64,000 nucleotides of DNA from Paenibacillus sp. MAHUQ-63 (GTDB lineage: Bacteria; Bacillota; Bacilli; Paenibacillales; NBRC-103111): NCBI RefSeq assembly GCF_028765165.1, contig NZ_JARADB010000007.1:62001-126000 (forward strand), given 5' to 3'. The notes under the pieces are model-generated. The model was given only the letters and a program-made list of their open reading frames with translations. It did not search any database and was not told the DNA's origin. Positions 50,366 to 60,067 of the stretch are shown here, piece by piece. Every line of letters starts with the position of its first letter. Position 1 is the stretch's first letter. Made by a program: the position numbers and the translations under genes.

Positions 50366-51037
50366 CTATTGAAGCGTACAGTATTTGTCAATTTCTTGCA
50401 GTATAGACTCGGGGGTATGCCTGAACTCGGCTGCGACGCGGTATGAATCGTTGCTGAAATTGGCCACCCTAATAATTTCGCCATATGCGGTGATCGGTCC
50501 GGGAAGTCCTGGCAGAATGAAGCTGAGCTCCAGGAACAAGGGGTGAATCAGCCGGTTCGTTGTTAGGAATGAAAGGCCTCCGCTGCTGATATCAAGCAGT
50601 TGTCCGGAGAAAGCGGCGCCCTTGCGTGCGGACACACCGCGAATACCGACGATCTGAAGTGTAATGGGTGTTCGAAGGAAGAGCTTGGCCCGTTGATGCT
50701 GTCTTCTCTGATGATGCTGAATTTCTTCGGGAATGGACAATGTGAGGTTACAACCGGATTTCTTCAATTCGAGCTGAAGCAAATCCACATACGTATAATA
50801 TAAAATTCCACGGTCTCTAAAAGAAAATTCAATGAATGATACATGTTCAAGTTTGTCGAATGGAAATAGTCCGCAAAGCTCTAGACAAACGGTGAACGAT
50901 TGTTCGCCTATTCGGTCAATGATGAAATCATCTTCGAAGCAGAACGGTTGCCCGTCTTTGCACTCACCGACAATCATCAAATGACAAGCCGAATTCGGTG
51001 CGATATATGCCAATTCTTGCGCCTTATTCCAATCCAT
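50366..51037 (-). CDS. PilZ domain c-di-GMP receptor (YpfB/YcgR-like)
   Basis: The 223-residue protein has an N-terminal YcgR-like region (about 1-100) and a PilZ domain (about 105-215) with the c-di-GMP contact arginines in HQRRQHQRAK and the DISSGGLSF motif. It may act as a flagellar brake or other c-di-GMP effector. GGTGATG precedes the ATG. A GGDEF protein lies 6 kb away, but the link is not implied by operon structure. Confidence 0.87.
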   Translation of the reverse strand: MDWNKAQELAYIAPNSACHLMIVGECKDGQPFCFEDDFIIDRIGEQSFTVCLELCGLFPFDKLEHVSFIEFSFRDRGILYYTYVDLLQLELKKSGCNLTLSIPEEIQHHQRRQHQRAKLFLRTPITLQIVGIRGVSARKGAAFSGQLLDISSGGLSFLTTNRLIHPLFLELSFILPGLPGPITAYGEIIRVANFSNDSYRVAAEFRHTPESILQEIDKYCTLQ

Positions 51038-51126
51038 AGCATCACCAAGTGGTTAGATTTGCATTCATGCTTGCATGCCCATACCGTAAGTCCTCTTTTC
51101 ATAATAATTTATAAAAGAAAATAAGA

Positions 51127-51146
51127 AAAGCCCCAAACGGGGCTTT
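51127..51146. terminator. Terminator after glucan phosphorylase gene
   Basis: AAAGCCCC pairs with GGGGCTTT around loop AAAC, 20 bases past the phosphorylase stop. Confidence 0.75.
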
Positions 51147-51165
51147 AAGCGGGTGAATCCAACAA

Positions 51166-53721
51166 TTACTGCCAAGAGAGTGTACTGGTCACAAGCGAAA
51201 GCTCGAAGGAATGGGCGAAATTTGGCGAAACCGGTCGAACGCGAATCGAGAAATGAGGCCCATGAACAAGGTGCCCGGGAATGGTCGCTTTATAGCTCTG
51301 GATGCCTTCCGTCAGCTCGCCGGACGGCTCCATCGTGATGATGCGCTGCTCCCAGGTGTCGCCAATGTCCTCATAATATATGACTTCCACCGCCGTATCT
51401 TGCGGCCAAATAGGGCCGAAATGAACTTGCGCCGAAACCTCCTTCGTAGACGGTTTCATTTCGCTTAATGGAACTTCCGACGACAATTTGGCTGAGCGGT
51501 CATCGATGCCAATGATCTTGACATGATACCAGTTGCTGCGAATGAACTGCTTGTAATCGGCCACTTTGGTTGCCACGTCGTAGTGATTGGCGACGAACAG
51601 CCGGGCTCTGTCGGCCGTGGGCACATAGGTCTGCTCCGTGTAATCCTGCACCATCCGGTGGGTGTTGTAGACCGGGCTCAGGGTCTGAATGGAGCGCTTC
51701 ATCCGGGAGATCCATTGATGCGGAAGCTCGCCTTGATTGTAGTAAAGAGGGATAATTTCGTTCTGCAGAATGTGGTAGATCGATTGGGTATTCTCTTTCT
51801 CCTGCACGGCCCAGTCCGCCGTGCCCGTGGAGCCGATCGCCCAACCGTTTGACCCGTTGTAGCCTTCCTCCCACCAGCCGTCCAGGACGCTGAAGTTCAG
51901 AACTCCGTTCATGGCTGCTTTCTGCCCGCTCGTGCCGCTCGCTTCCAGCGGCCTGCGCGGGTTGTTCAGCCAGACATCCACACCTTGAACGAGATAACGC
52001 GCCATATTCATGTCGTAATTCTCGAGCATGACGACTTTGCCTGCGAATTCCTTTAATTGCGATATGCGATATATTTCGCGAATGAGCTCCTGACCGGGAT
52101 AATCCGCCGGATGCGCCTTGCCGGCAAATATAAATTGCACGGGGCGGTCGGGATCGTTAATCAGCTTCTTCAGCCGGTACAAATCGTTGAAAATGAGATT
52201 AGCCCGCTTATAAGTGGCGAACCTTCTGGCGAATCCGATTGTCAAGGCTTTGGGATTCAAGTATTGTCTGACTTCGTCGATGCGCTCCTGAGACTCGCCG
52301 TTGCGTCTGCGCTGCTCCATGATGTTGCGCCTCGCGTAGCGGATCAAGTCTTCCTTCAACTGCTGATGCACGGTCCAGATGGATTCGTCGGGAATGACTT
52401 CCACCTGCTGCCACTGATGCTTGTTAACTTGATCTTCCCGCCAAGTGCCGGGGAGGAAGCGGGTGAACAGTTCTTGCCATTGCGGAGCGGTCCATGTGTC
52501 CAAGTGAACCCCGTTCGTAATGGAACCGATCGGCACTTCGGACGCATCGATATGGCCGTGGAAATCCTTAAACATCTCGCGCGAGACTTGACCGTGAAGC
52601 TTGCTTACGCCATTGCGCAATCCAGCCGTATTCATCGCCAGGTGGGTCATATTGAATTGGCCCGTATGGTGGTCGAGTCCGAGCGCTACGATGCTTTGCT
52701 TATGGCGCGACAGCTCGCTCAGCAGCGGTCCGAGATAATGCTCCACCATCCCGATCGAGAACGTGTCATGCCCGGCAGGCACAGGGGTATGGGTGGTGAA
52801 GACGGTCGCCGAGCGCACGGTTTCAACGGCTACATGGAACGGCAGCCCAAGGTGGAGCAGCTCCTTCAACCGTTCGAGCGTTAAGAAAGCGGCATGCCCC
52901 TCGTTGATATGGTACACATTGGGGTAGATGCCCAAAGCGCGGAGCGCCTTGACACCGCCGATGCCAAGCACGATTTCCTGCGCGATCCGCGTATCCTGAT
53001 TGCCGCCGTACAGCTGAGCGGTCAGTTCCTTATCCGCCTGGCTGTTCGCTTCATGGTCGGCATCCAGCAAATAGACGGCATTGCGGCCGACCTGTACACG
53101 CCAAATTTGCAGCGTAACGGTTCGTCCGGGCATGTCAATGGTAACGGTAAGCGGACGTCCGTCTTGAAGCACAGGAGAGATCGGCAGCTTGCCGAAGTCG
53201 TACGTATACAATTCGCTGATTTGACCGCCGGATGCATCGATTTTTTGCGTAAAATAGCCCTTTTTATAAAGAAGTCCCATACCGACCAATGGGATGCCTA
53301 AATCGCTTGCCGATTTGGTATGATCGCCGGCCAGGATGCCCAGCCCCCCTGAATAAATCGGTAAGGATTCATGAAAGCCGAACTCGGCGGAGAAGTAAGC
53401 GATCTGCACATAACCGCGTTCTCCATGCTTTTGCTGAAACCAAGTAGGTCCGTTCATATAGGCGTCGAACTTGCCGATCACTTGCCGGTAGCGGGACAGA
53501 AATTCGGCGTTGCCGCTTAAAGCGTCGATTTGGGCTTCGTCCAAATCGTAAAGGAGGCGAACGGGATTATAGCCGGCTTGAACCCATTTGGCCGGATCCA
53601 TTTGTGCAAAAAGCTGCAAAGCATCATGGTTCCAACTGAACCACAGATTGATAGCCAGCTCGGACAAGCGCTCAATCGCAGGCGGCAACGGTCTAGCTAC
53701 TTTGGGGATGGCATTTTGCAT
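51166..53721 (-). CDS. glgP: Alpha-glucan phosphorylase (GlgP/MalP family)
   Basis: The 851-residue enzyme releases glucose-1-phosphate from glycogen or maltodextrin. The N-terminal DUF3417-type region (LAINLWFSWNHDALQLFAQMDP) marks the bacterial/archaeal branch of family GT35, and the PLP lysine lies in EASGTSGQKAAMNG. VYHINEGHAAF and the YSGGLGILAGDHTKSASD box are also typical. AAGGGAG precedes the ATG. No other glycogen genes are beside it. Confidence 0.93.
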   Translation of the reverse strand: MQNAIPKVARPLPPAIERLSELAINLWFSWNHDALQLFAQMDPAKWVQAGYNPVRLLYDLDEAQIDALSGNAEFLSRYRQVIGKFDAYMNGPTWFQQKHGERGYVQIAYFSAEFGFHESLPIYSGGLGILAGDHTKSASDLGIPLVGMGLLYKKGYFTQKIDASGGQISELYTYDFGKLPISPVLQDGRPLTVTIDMPGRTVTLQIWRVQVGRNAVYLLDADHEANSQADKELTAQLYGGNQDTRIAQEIVLGIGGVKALRALGIYPNVYHINEGHAAFLTLERLKELLHLGLPFHVAVETVRSATVFTTHTPVPAGHDTFSIGMVEHYLGPLLSELSRHKQSIVALGLDHHTGQFNMTHLAMNTAGLRNGVSKLHGQVSREMFKDFHGHIDASEVPIGSITNGVHLDTWTAPQWQELFTRFLPGTWREDQVNKHQWQQVEVIPDESIWTVHQQLKEDLIRYARRNIMEQRRRNGESQERIDEVRQYLNPKALTIGFARRFATYKRANLIFNDLYRLKKLINDPDRPVQFIFAGKAHPADYPGQELIREIYRISQLKEFAGKVVMLENYDMNMARYLVQGVDVWLNNPRRPLEASGTSGQKAAMNGVLNFSVLDGWWEEGYNGSNGWAIGSTGTADWAVQEKENTQSIYHILQNEIIPLYYNQGELPHQWISRMKRSIQTLSPVYNTHRMVQDYTEQTYVPTADRARLFVANHYDVATKVADYKQFIRSNWYHVKIIGIDDRSAKLSSEVPLSEMKPSTKEVSAQVHFGPIWPQDTAVEVIYYEDIGDTWEQRIITMEPSGELTEGIQSYKATIPGHLVHGPHFSIRVRPVSPNFAHSFELSLVTSTLSWQ

Positions 53722-53764
53722 ACTGGATTCACTCCCTTTATGATTTTGATTCTAATTACCCCTA

Positions 53765-55003
53765 TTATCTTGTTCCACCAACCTTTTCATACACAAGTTT
53801 TAGTAAGGAATATGCAGCGAAGAGGCCGGCAATGACTGTAAACGCTGCGAAAATGACCGTTCCGCTAACTGGAAGCAGCAGCTTCAGGTAGCTGAGGACC
53901 GGAGCGGCCGGATCGTACTGCGCCTGGAAGACGGCTTGCGAGCCCCGAAACCTTTGCATAGGCTCCCAGATGATCAGCACAATGGCGGCGGACAACAGGG
54001 CGTGAACCAGCCGGGCGAAGAGAAAGGGGACGTAACGCAAGTTGGTGTGGCTCAGCAAGGAGACGATTTGCGCATGAACGGACATGCCGCCCCACGATAA
54101 AATAAAAGCCCCGATCGCCACCTTGCTGGAGAGGGCAAGCGCCGCCGGAGCGTTGCCCGCAGCCTTGGCCCCTAGCGTTACCTCGAACAGTCCGTTCATG
54201 ACCGCTTGCGACAGTTCGAGCGGCAGTCCTGCGAAGCGCAGGATAAAGTCAATCAGCAGGTACATAGCGTTCATCACACTTGCCTGGGTCAGAACCTCCA
54301 GAACGACGGAAAAGAAGACGACAAGTCCGCCGACGACGAAAATTAAGTTCAGCGACTGCAGGATGGACTGGCTGAGCAGGGAGCCGACGGAGCGGCCGTC
54401 GGACATCCGCGCGTTATGCATGTTGTCGAATGCGCGTTTCCACACGGAGCCTTGGCTGACGCTTGTCTGCAAGGTCGGCATGCTTTTGCGCCCATGGAAT
54501 CTCATCATAAGCCCGATAAAGAGTGAACCTCCATAGTGGGCTACAGCCAGAATGAGCGCCAAGGAGGCGTCGTGGAAAAAGCCAATCGAGACGGCGCCGA
54601 TCAGGAAGATCGGATCGGAGCTCGTGGTGAACGCCACAAGCCGTTCCCCTTCTTCGCGATTCACGAGCTTCTGCTCCCATAGCTGGGAGGTTAATTTGGC
54701 GCCGACCGGATAGCCTGCGGCGAATCCCATGGCCAGGACGAAGCCGCCGATGCCCGGAATGCGGAACACGGGGCGCATCATCGGATCGAGGAGTGTGCCG
54801 AAGAAATGCACGATGCCGAAGCCAAGCATGATTTCGGAAATGACGAAGAACGGGAACAGGGCGGGGAAGAGCACGTCCCACCAAATGGAAACGCCGCGTA
54901 AGGCGGCGCCAAGACCGGCATGAGGAAACGCAAATAAGCATAGAATAATGGCAATCACGACAAAAGCCGTGAGTAACGCAGCCGTGAAGTTTCGTTGCTG
55001 CAT
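53765..55003 (-). CDS. ylbJ: Sporulation integral membrane protein YlbJ
   Basis: The 412-residue protein has about ten helices of the nucleoside-recognition/GATE class and the YlbJ landmarks FPALFPFFVISEIMLGFGIVHFFG and GYPVGAKLTSQLWEQ. In B. subtilis YlbJ is made in the mother cell and is needed for cortex integrity. GAGGAGGTG lies 8 bases before ATG 55003; an in-frame start at 55027 has no site. Confidence 0.93.
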   Translation of the reverse strand: MQQRNFTAALLTAFVVIAIILCLFAFPHAGLGAALRGVSIWWDVLFPALFPFFVISEIMLGFGIVHFFGTLLDPMMRPVFRIPGIGGFVLAMGFAAGYPVGAKLTSQLWEQKLVNREEGERLVAFTTSSDPIFLIGAVSIGFFHDASLALILAVAHYGGSLFIGLMMRFHGRKSMPTLQTSVSQGSVWKRAFDNMHNARMSDGRSVGSLLSQSILQSLNLIFVVGGLVVFFSVVLEVLTQASVMNAMYLLIDFILRFAGLPLELSQAVMNGLFEVTLGAKAAGNAPAALALSSKVAIGAFILSWGGMSVHAQIVSLLSHTNLRYVPFLFARLVHALLSAAIVLIIWEPMQRFRGSQAVFQAQYDPAAPVLSYLKLLLPVSGTVIFAAFTVIAGLFAAYSLLKLVYEKVGGTR

Positions 55004-55155
55004 GGGCCTACACCTCCTCTTCCTCAACTATATGAAGTGGCTTGGACATCCATGCCAGCCTAAAAAACTTAGACTTTGGTACTGCTAAGCAAGTTGTTTT
55101 ATGGTAAAATAGAACTATAGGTAGTCTTATATCCTAGGCGTCGGGAGTGATTCAA

Positions 55156-55254
55156 ATGACAGGTATCATTGCCGGGTTGGTCGTTTGTCTGTTCGTGTAT
55201 GTCATTCGAGAGACGCTCATGCATGCAGGGGATGAGGATGTAGAGCATTACTAA
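55156..55254 (+). CDS. 32-residue single-helix membrane peptide
   Basis: A short frame begins MTGIIAGLVVCLFVYVIRET and ends with LMHAGDEDVEHY. One helix is followed by an acidic tail. GGGAGTG lies 7 bases before the ATG, and it is 24 bases before the hemoglobin gene. No function known; the acidic tail after a helix suggests a small membrane regulator. Promoter-like TTGTTT/TATAGG occurs near 55094-55121. Confidence 0.6.
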   Translation: MTGIIAGLVVCLFVYVIRETLMHAGDEDVEHY

Positions 55255-55278
55255 GCCAACAAGAGAGAGGATTTCCTA

Positions 55279-55671
55279 ATGTCAGAGCAGGAACGCAATA
55301 CGCTGTATGAATGGATGGGGGGAGCGGAGACGATTCGCCGGATTGTGGAGGCCTTCTACCCTAGAGTGCTGAAGCATCCGTTGCTGGCGCCTCTGTTTCC
55401 TTCGGATATTGGACCCGTTATGGATAAGCAATCTATGTTTTTGAGCCAGTTTTTCGGAGGACCGACCTTGTACTCGGATGTTCACGGGCACCCGATGATG
55501 CGGGCGAGGCATATGGCTTTTCCCATTACGGTCGAGCGTGCGGACGCATGGCTGGGCTGTATGGCCGAAGCGATGGAAGAAGTAGGCCTGCCGGAAGATC
55601 TCCGGGACTTTTTACTCCTGAGGTTGAAAGGCTCCGCATATCACTTTGTGAACACACCCGAAGAAGAATAG
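55279..55671 (+). CDS. Truncated hemoglobin, group II
   Basis: The 130-residue globin of the 2-over-2 type has the likely proximal haem ligand His78 in RARHMAFPI, Tyr27 at the distal B10 position (EAFYPRV) and the typical GGPTLYSDVHGHPMMR region. It would bind oxygen or nitric oxide in the cytoplasm, like YjbI of B. subtilis. GAGAGAGGA precedes the ATG. Confidence 0.93.
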   Translation: MSEQERNTLYEWMGGAETIRRIVEAFYPRVLKHPLLAPLFPSDIGPVMDKQSMFLSQFFGGPTLYSDVHGHPMMRARHMAFPITVERADAWLGCMAEAMEEVGLPEDLRDFLLLRLKGSAYHFVNTPEEE

Positions 55672-55715
55672 TTCTTCTTACCTACACTATTATCCGATAA
55701 AGGCGGGGTTACAAG

Positions 55716-56417
55716 ATGGTTGAACCTTTGTATGAGATATCCGTAAAGTGCACCTATTGCGACAACTCCTTCAAATCCATGAAGGTTCGCCCCAGCTTCA
55801 AAAAAGCGAGCAAAACAGATACCGACTTCTGTGTTCATTATAAAACGATTAATCCCGACTATTACGTCGTAAGAATTTGTCCTTACTGCGGTTATGCGCA
55901 TACGGAGAACTTCTCGGACAAGTGGAAGCCGGAACAACGGGAAGCCTTCTATGAGAAAGTCGCCAAGTTCTGGTCGATGCGCAGCTATTCCGGCGAGAGA
56001 ACGTTCGAGGATACGCTGCAAACCTACAAGCTTGCACTGATCAGCGCCCAGATCAAGGAGGAGAAGTCCCGTGTCATCGCCGGACTGCTGCATCATCTGG
56101 CGTGGCTGTACAGATCGGTCGGCGACTGGGAGCAGGAGAAGCGGTTCCTGACCTTCGCCCTGGATGCTTATGTGAGCGTATATGAGACCGAGGGAATGGA
56201 CCTTAACAACGCCCGGCTCATGTATTTGATGGGCGAGCTCAACCGCAGGCTGGGCCGGTTCAATGAAGCGGTCAAATGGTTTTCGCGCATCATTAACGAC
56301 CGCAAAATTATGGACGCCGGGATGATTCGGGCGAGCCGCGAGCAGTGGGTGGCTACACGTGAGGATATGCTGGCGATCCGTATGGAGCTGCCGGAAGAAA
56401 TGAAGCAAGCCACTTAA
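55716..56417 (+). CDS. DUF2225 family protein
   Basis: The 233-residue protein begins with two CxxC pairs (CTYC at about 12-15 and CPYC at about 56-59) that should bind zinc, then a helical TPR-like region from about 100 to 220 (VIAGLLHHLAWLYRSVGDW, LMGELNRRLGRFNEAVKWFSRII). The family is widespread in Firmicutes without known role. AAAGGCGGGG precedes the ATG. Confidence 0.88.
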   Translation: MVEPLYEISVKCTYCDNSFKSMKVRPSFKKASKTDTDFCVHYKTINPDYYVVRICPYCGYAHTENFSDKWKPEQREAFYEKVAKFWSMRSYSGERTFEDTLQTYKLALISAQIKEEKSRVIAGLLHHLAWLYRSVGDWEQEKRFLTFALDAYVSVYETEGMDLNNARLMYLMGELNRRLGRFNEAVKWFSRIINDRKIMDAGMIRASREQWVATREDMLAIRMELPEEMKQAT

Positions 56418-56484
56418 ATCATATCGGCTTATAATCCAAAGAACGCTTATCCAAGCGAGGTTGAAGGCAACTTCCCCCGTGTGG

Positions 56485-57591
56485 CTAAGCGTTCATTTTT
56501 TGCGTTTCAATTCCGATTTCACTGTAGTGCGTGAACCGATTCTTCCCCTGATGCTTGGACGCATACAACGCTTGATCCGCTTCATAGATAATTTGCGACA
56601 ATTCATCCTGCGGCGAACCTGCGGTCGCGATGCCGATGGAGATCGTAATGGGCGCGGGAACCGAGTGGTTCTTATGCCGGAAAGCTTCCGCCACCTGGAA
56701 ACACAATCGCTGCGCGTACAGGCTCAGGCGAATCGGATCGGCCTCCATGCTGAGCAGAATGAATTCTTCACCGCCATATCTGGCCAGATAATCCTCCTCG
56801 TAGAGATGGGACCGCAGAACGCCGCTCAGCTCCCGCAGCAGTTGATCGCCTTCCAGGTGCCCGAACAGGTCGTTGTACATTTTGAAGTTGTCGAGATCAA
56901 TCATCATGATCGTGATGGGGCGCTTGCTTAAGGCGCTGCTCGCGATCGGCATGAAGCTGCGCAAATTCGGCAGCTTCGTCAAGCTGTCTTGGTTGGCTTG
57001 CAGCTCCAACTGCCGCTGCATCCGCCAACTCTTGTTCTCGTCGTTCACCATCACGATCACCGTGATGAAGGCAGCGGCCATGATGGCGAGCATGAAGAGC
57101 AGATCCCCGGCATAAGCCCAGGACAGCCCGTCTGAGAGCAGAGCGTGAGTGATAAGCCGAAGAATGAAGACATAGGAGCATATTTGGAGCCCATGGCGAA
57201 TAGGTATGTCCAAGAAGCCGCCGCGGTATTCTTTATTGTGGAAGAAGGAGCTGATGAGCGCTGGGGCAATCAGATCTTGCGTGATGTTGAACCAGGCATG
57301 GCTTTCCTGCGAGAGGAGGCCGAAGCCCGCCGGCAATATCGTCGAGATCAGGGCTACTGGCAAGCCGTAACGCAGCCCCGCCATGAAAATGGGCAAGGAC
57401 CGCAGATCGACGAGACCTAGCGGCGCCGGCAAAGGCTCCAGCATCATGATGATACATGCGAGGCCGGTAAGCAAAGGGGCAATCAGCTTCTCGTACGAAT
57501 CAATCAGCATCTTGCTGCGAACTTTGATCGCTACATAATTGAGCGTGATTAAAGTGCACGCACTTGTCAATGGAACGAGATACTCGTGCAT
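56485..57591 (-). CDS. Membrane GGDEF diguanylate cyclase
   Basis: The 368-residue protein has five or six N-terminal helices (about 5-180) and a GGDEF domain (about 195-365) with the active loop RYGGEEF, a functional GGDEF variant, so it should make c-di-GMP. The membrane part resembles the 5TMR-LYT or MHYT-like sensor class, signal unknown. AAAGAG precedes the ATG. Confidence 0.87.
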   Translation of the reverse strand: MHEYLVPLTSACTLITLNYVAIKVRSKMLIDSYEKLIAPLLTGLACIIMMLEPLPAPLGLVDLRSLPIFMAGLRYGLPVALISTILPAGFGLLSQESHAWFNITQDLIAPALISSFFHNKEYRGGFLDIPIRHGLQICSYVFILRLITHALLSDGLSWAYAGDLLFMLAIMAAAFITVIVMVNDENKSWRMQRQLELQANQDSLTKLPNLRSFMPIASSALSKRPITIMMIDLDNFKMYNDLFGHLEGDQLLRELSGVLRSHLYEEDYLARYGGEEFILLSMEADPIRLSLYAQRLCFQVAEAFRHKNHSVPAPITISIGIATAGSPQDELSQIIYEADQALYASKHQGKNRFTHYSEIGIETQKMNA

Positions 57592-57632
57592 AAATACTCT
57601 TTCTACTCCTCGCGCTGTGAAAGCAGCAAATG

Positions 57633-57869
57633 TTACTTGCGGATAGCGGAATCCGCCAATAAGTAATCGCGGTCTGTGTCGACGAGCGTCAGTCTATTGT
57701 GACAGCATGGGAACACAAGCAGCTTTTTTTTGCCTTCGTGAATGGACTTCAGTTCGTGGATTTTGAGCGGCAGCAGCACATTGGGGCTATGGCAAAACGG
57801 ACATTCGGCCACATAAATGTCCTTCATGATGATGTCATAAGGCCATGTGTTTGCAAAAGGGACCAGCAT
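57633..57869 (-). CDS. Small zinc-ribbon-like protein
   Basis: The 78-residue protein has CPFC (about residues 23-26) and CCHN (about 55-58), a possible zinc site, between hydrophobic strands. GGGGACAAG precedes the ATG. It begins 2 bases after the YycC stop, so the two are co-transcribed. No function known. Confidence 0.7.
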   Translation of the reverse strand: MLVPFANTWPYDIIMKDIYVAECPFCHSPNVLLPLKIHELKSIHEGKKKLLVFPCCHNRLTLVDTDRDYLLADSAIRK

Positions 57870-57871
57870 GG

Positions 57872-58036
57872 TTACTTCTTGTCCCCTTCGCCGGATTCCG
57901 ATGCGGAGTTTTTGGCAAGCTCGGCAATTTTCTGAAGTAAAATATGTTGTGGCATATGCATGAGATGCTCCAAGGGCACGCCAAGCTGCTCGGCCAGCTT
58001 AACAGCTGTTTCTGGAGAAATTTGTAACGGTTTCAT
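57872..58036 (-). CDS. yycC: YycC family protein
   Basis: The 54-residue frame begins MKPLQISPETAVKLAEQLG and continues with VPLEHLMHMPQHILLQK, the recognisable YycC pattern, and ends in an acidic tail. It is the size of B. subtilis YycC. GGTGTGATG lies upstream of the ATG. It lies directly before the zinc-ribbon-like gene. Function is unknown. Confidence 0.82.
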   Translation of the reverse strand: MKPLQISPETAVKLAEQLGVPLEHLMHMPQHILLQKIAELAKNSASESGEGDKK

Positions 58037-58183
58037 TGTTCATCACACCATCCTGTTCCGAATTAGTTTGCAGGAACTTTACTTCATTGAATCATACTTT
58101 TTACCTATAAGCAATGAGGAAGATTGCGATGATTGCCCGCCATGCATCCTTTATGATTTAATAAAAGATGGAAAGGAAAGGTG

Positions 58184-59998
58184 ATGATTTTGCTTCATTT
58201 ACCTCTTAATCAAACATGGAATTTAGAAACCTTTTTCCCTGGCGGAAGCGATTCTCCCGCATTCGCAGCGCATCTGAAGGAGCTTCAGGCTTCGATTGCC
58301 GCTTTCCAAGAGCAGGTGCGGAACACGCCTTCCCCGCAAGCGGTTTCCGATTCGGCAGGGCTGGCCAAGCTGGTCGAGCTGCTTCAGCGTAATTTGATGA
58401 ATATTCATGAAGCGGATTCCTTCGTAGGCTGTCTGCTGGCCGACAATCAGAAGGATAAGAAAGCTCCTGCGCTCAATGGCCAAGTGAAAAGCTTGCAAGC
58501 CGAGTATCAATCGTCGCTTACGCACTTCGATCAAGTATTGACCGGCATTCCGGACGGGGTATGGACGGAGCTGCTGCAGCAACAACCGTTCCAAGCCGTT
58601 GCATTCCCGCTAGACGAACGCCGGGCGTTGGCCAAAGAGAAGCTGTCGCCGGAGCAAGAAGCTTTAATTAACGATTTGGCCGTAGACGGTTATCACGGGT
58701 GGGGCGACTTGTATAATTCGACCGTTGGTCAATTCCGTATGTCCGTTGAGGTGGACGACGAGACCGTGGAGCTTTCAGCCGGTCAAGCTTTCAACAAGCT
58801 GCATACGGAGAACCGGGAAGAGCGTCTGGCGCTGTTCGAGAAATGGGAGCAGGCCTGGACGGACCAAGAAGATTACTGTGCGGAGGCGCTGAATCATCTG
58901 GCAGGGTTCCGTCTGCAAGTGTATAAGTACAGAGGGTGGAACTCCATACATAAAGAGCCGCTAACCATCAACCGCATGGAGGAGAAAACGCTCCAGGTGA
59001 TGTGGGAGGTAATCGACCGCAATAAAGACATTTTCGTCGAATATTTGCGTCGCAAAGCGAAATTGATGGGCGTTGATAAATTAGCCTGGGTCGATGTGGA
59101 TGCTCCGCTAGGCGATTCGTCGAAGAAGATCTCTTACGATGAAGGAGCGAGCTTGATCGTCGAGCAATTCGAGCGGTTCAGTCCGAAGCTGGCCGCGTTC
59201 TCCGAGCAGGCCTTCGAGAACCGCTGGATCGAAGCGGAGGATCGCCCGGGCAAGCGTCCCGGCGGCTTCTGCACCTCGTTCCCGGTGGCGGGGGAGACTC
59301 GCATCTTCATGACGTACGGCGGCACGCTTAACAACGTATCTACGCTAGCGCACGAGCTCGGCCACGGGTACCATCAGCACGTCATGACGAATATGCCTGC
59401 GCTGGCGCAGGAGTATGCGATGAACGTCGCAGAAACGGCGTCTACCTTCGCCGAGATGATCGTCGCGGACGCGGTGGTGAAGAGCGCCGCCACGGATGAA
59501 GAGCGGATTGTGCTGCTCGAGGACAAAATCCAGCGGGCGATCGCGTTCTTCATGAATATTCATGCGCGGTTCATCTTCGAAACGAACTTCTACGCGGAGC
59601 GGAGCCAAGGGCTCGTCAGCGTGGAACGCTTGAACGAGCTGATGGTGGACGCTCAGAAGGTTGCGTTCAAAGATGCGTTAAGCAGCTATCATCCGCATTT
59701 CTGGGCGGCCAAGCTGCACTTCTACGCTACGGACGTGCCGTTCTATAACTTCCCGTATACGTTCGGCTATTTGTTCAGCAGCGGCATCTATGCACGCGCT
59801 GTGCAGGAAGGTCCCGCGTTCGAAGACAAGTACGTCGCCTTGCTGCGAGACACAGGCAGCATGAACGTAGAGGAGCTTGCGCAGAAGCATCTGGGCGTTG
59901 ATCTGACGAAGCCGGATTTCTGGCAAAGCGCTGTGGATATGGCCATCCAAGATGTCAGAGAGTTCATGAAGCTGACGGAAGACAAGGTTCGCGCATAA
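58184..59998 (+). CDS. M3 family oligoendopeptidase (PepF-like)
   Basis: The 604-residue zinc peptidase has the HELGHGYHQH active site with HELGH at residues 390-394, the third ligand Glu in NVAETASTFAE, and the family motif FVYFNTSF-like GGFCTSFPVAGETRIFMTYGGT. It cleaves short peptides in the cytoplasm. AAAGGAAAGG precedes the ATG; a TTG at 58190 with better spacing is possible. Confidence 0.92.
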   Translation: MILLHLPLNQTWNLETFFPGGSDSPAFAAHLKELQASIAAFQEQVRNTPSPQAVSDSAGLAKLVELLQRNLMNIHEADSFVGCLLADNQKDKKAPALNGQVKSLQAEYQSSLTHFDQVLTGIPDGVWTELLQQQPFQAVAFPLDERRALAKEKLSPEQEALINDLAVDGYHGWGDLYNSTVGQFRMSVEVDDETVELSAGQAFNKLHTENREERLALFEKWEQAWTDQEDYCAEALNHLAGFRLQVYKYRGWNSIHKEPLTINRMEEKTLQVMWEVIDRNKDIFVEYLRRKAKLMGVDKLAWVDVDAPLGDSSKKISYDEGASLIVEQFERFSPKLAAFSEQAFENRWIEAEDRPGKRPGGFCTSFPVAGETRIFMTYGGTLNNVSTLAHELGHGYHQHVMTNMPALAQEYAMNVAETASTFAEMIVADAVVKSAATDEERIVLLEDKIQRAIAFFMNIHARFIFETNFYAERSQGLVSVERLNELMVDAQKVAFKDALSSYHPHFWAAKLHFYATDVPFYNFPYTFGYLFSSGIYARAVQEGPAFEDKYVALLRDTGSMNVEELAQKHLGVDLTKPDFWQSAVDMAIQDVREFMKLTEDKVRA

Positions 59999-60016
59999 CG
60001 AACGATTGATGTAAAA

Positions 60017-60055
60017 ACAAGCTGGCCCGTTGCATACGGCGCCAGCTTGTTGTGC
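60017..60055. terminator. Terminator between M3 peptidase and chemoreceptor
   Basis: ACAAGCTGGC (60017-60026) pairs with GCCAGCTTGT (60041-60050) around a 14-base loop; A-run upstream, TG-rich sequence downstream. Confidence 0.65.
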
Positions 60056-60067
60056 GTTACCTGAGGT

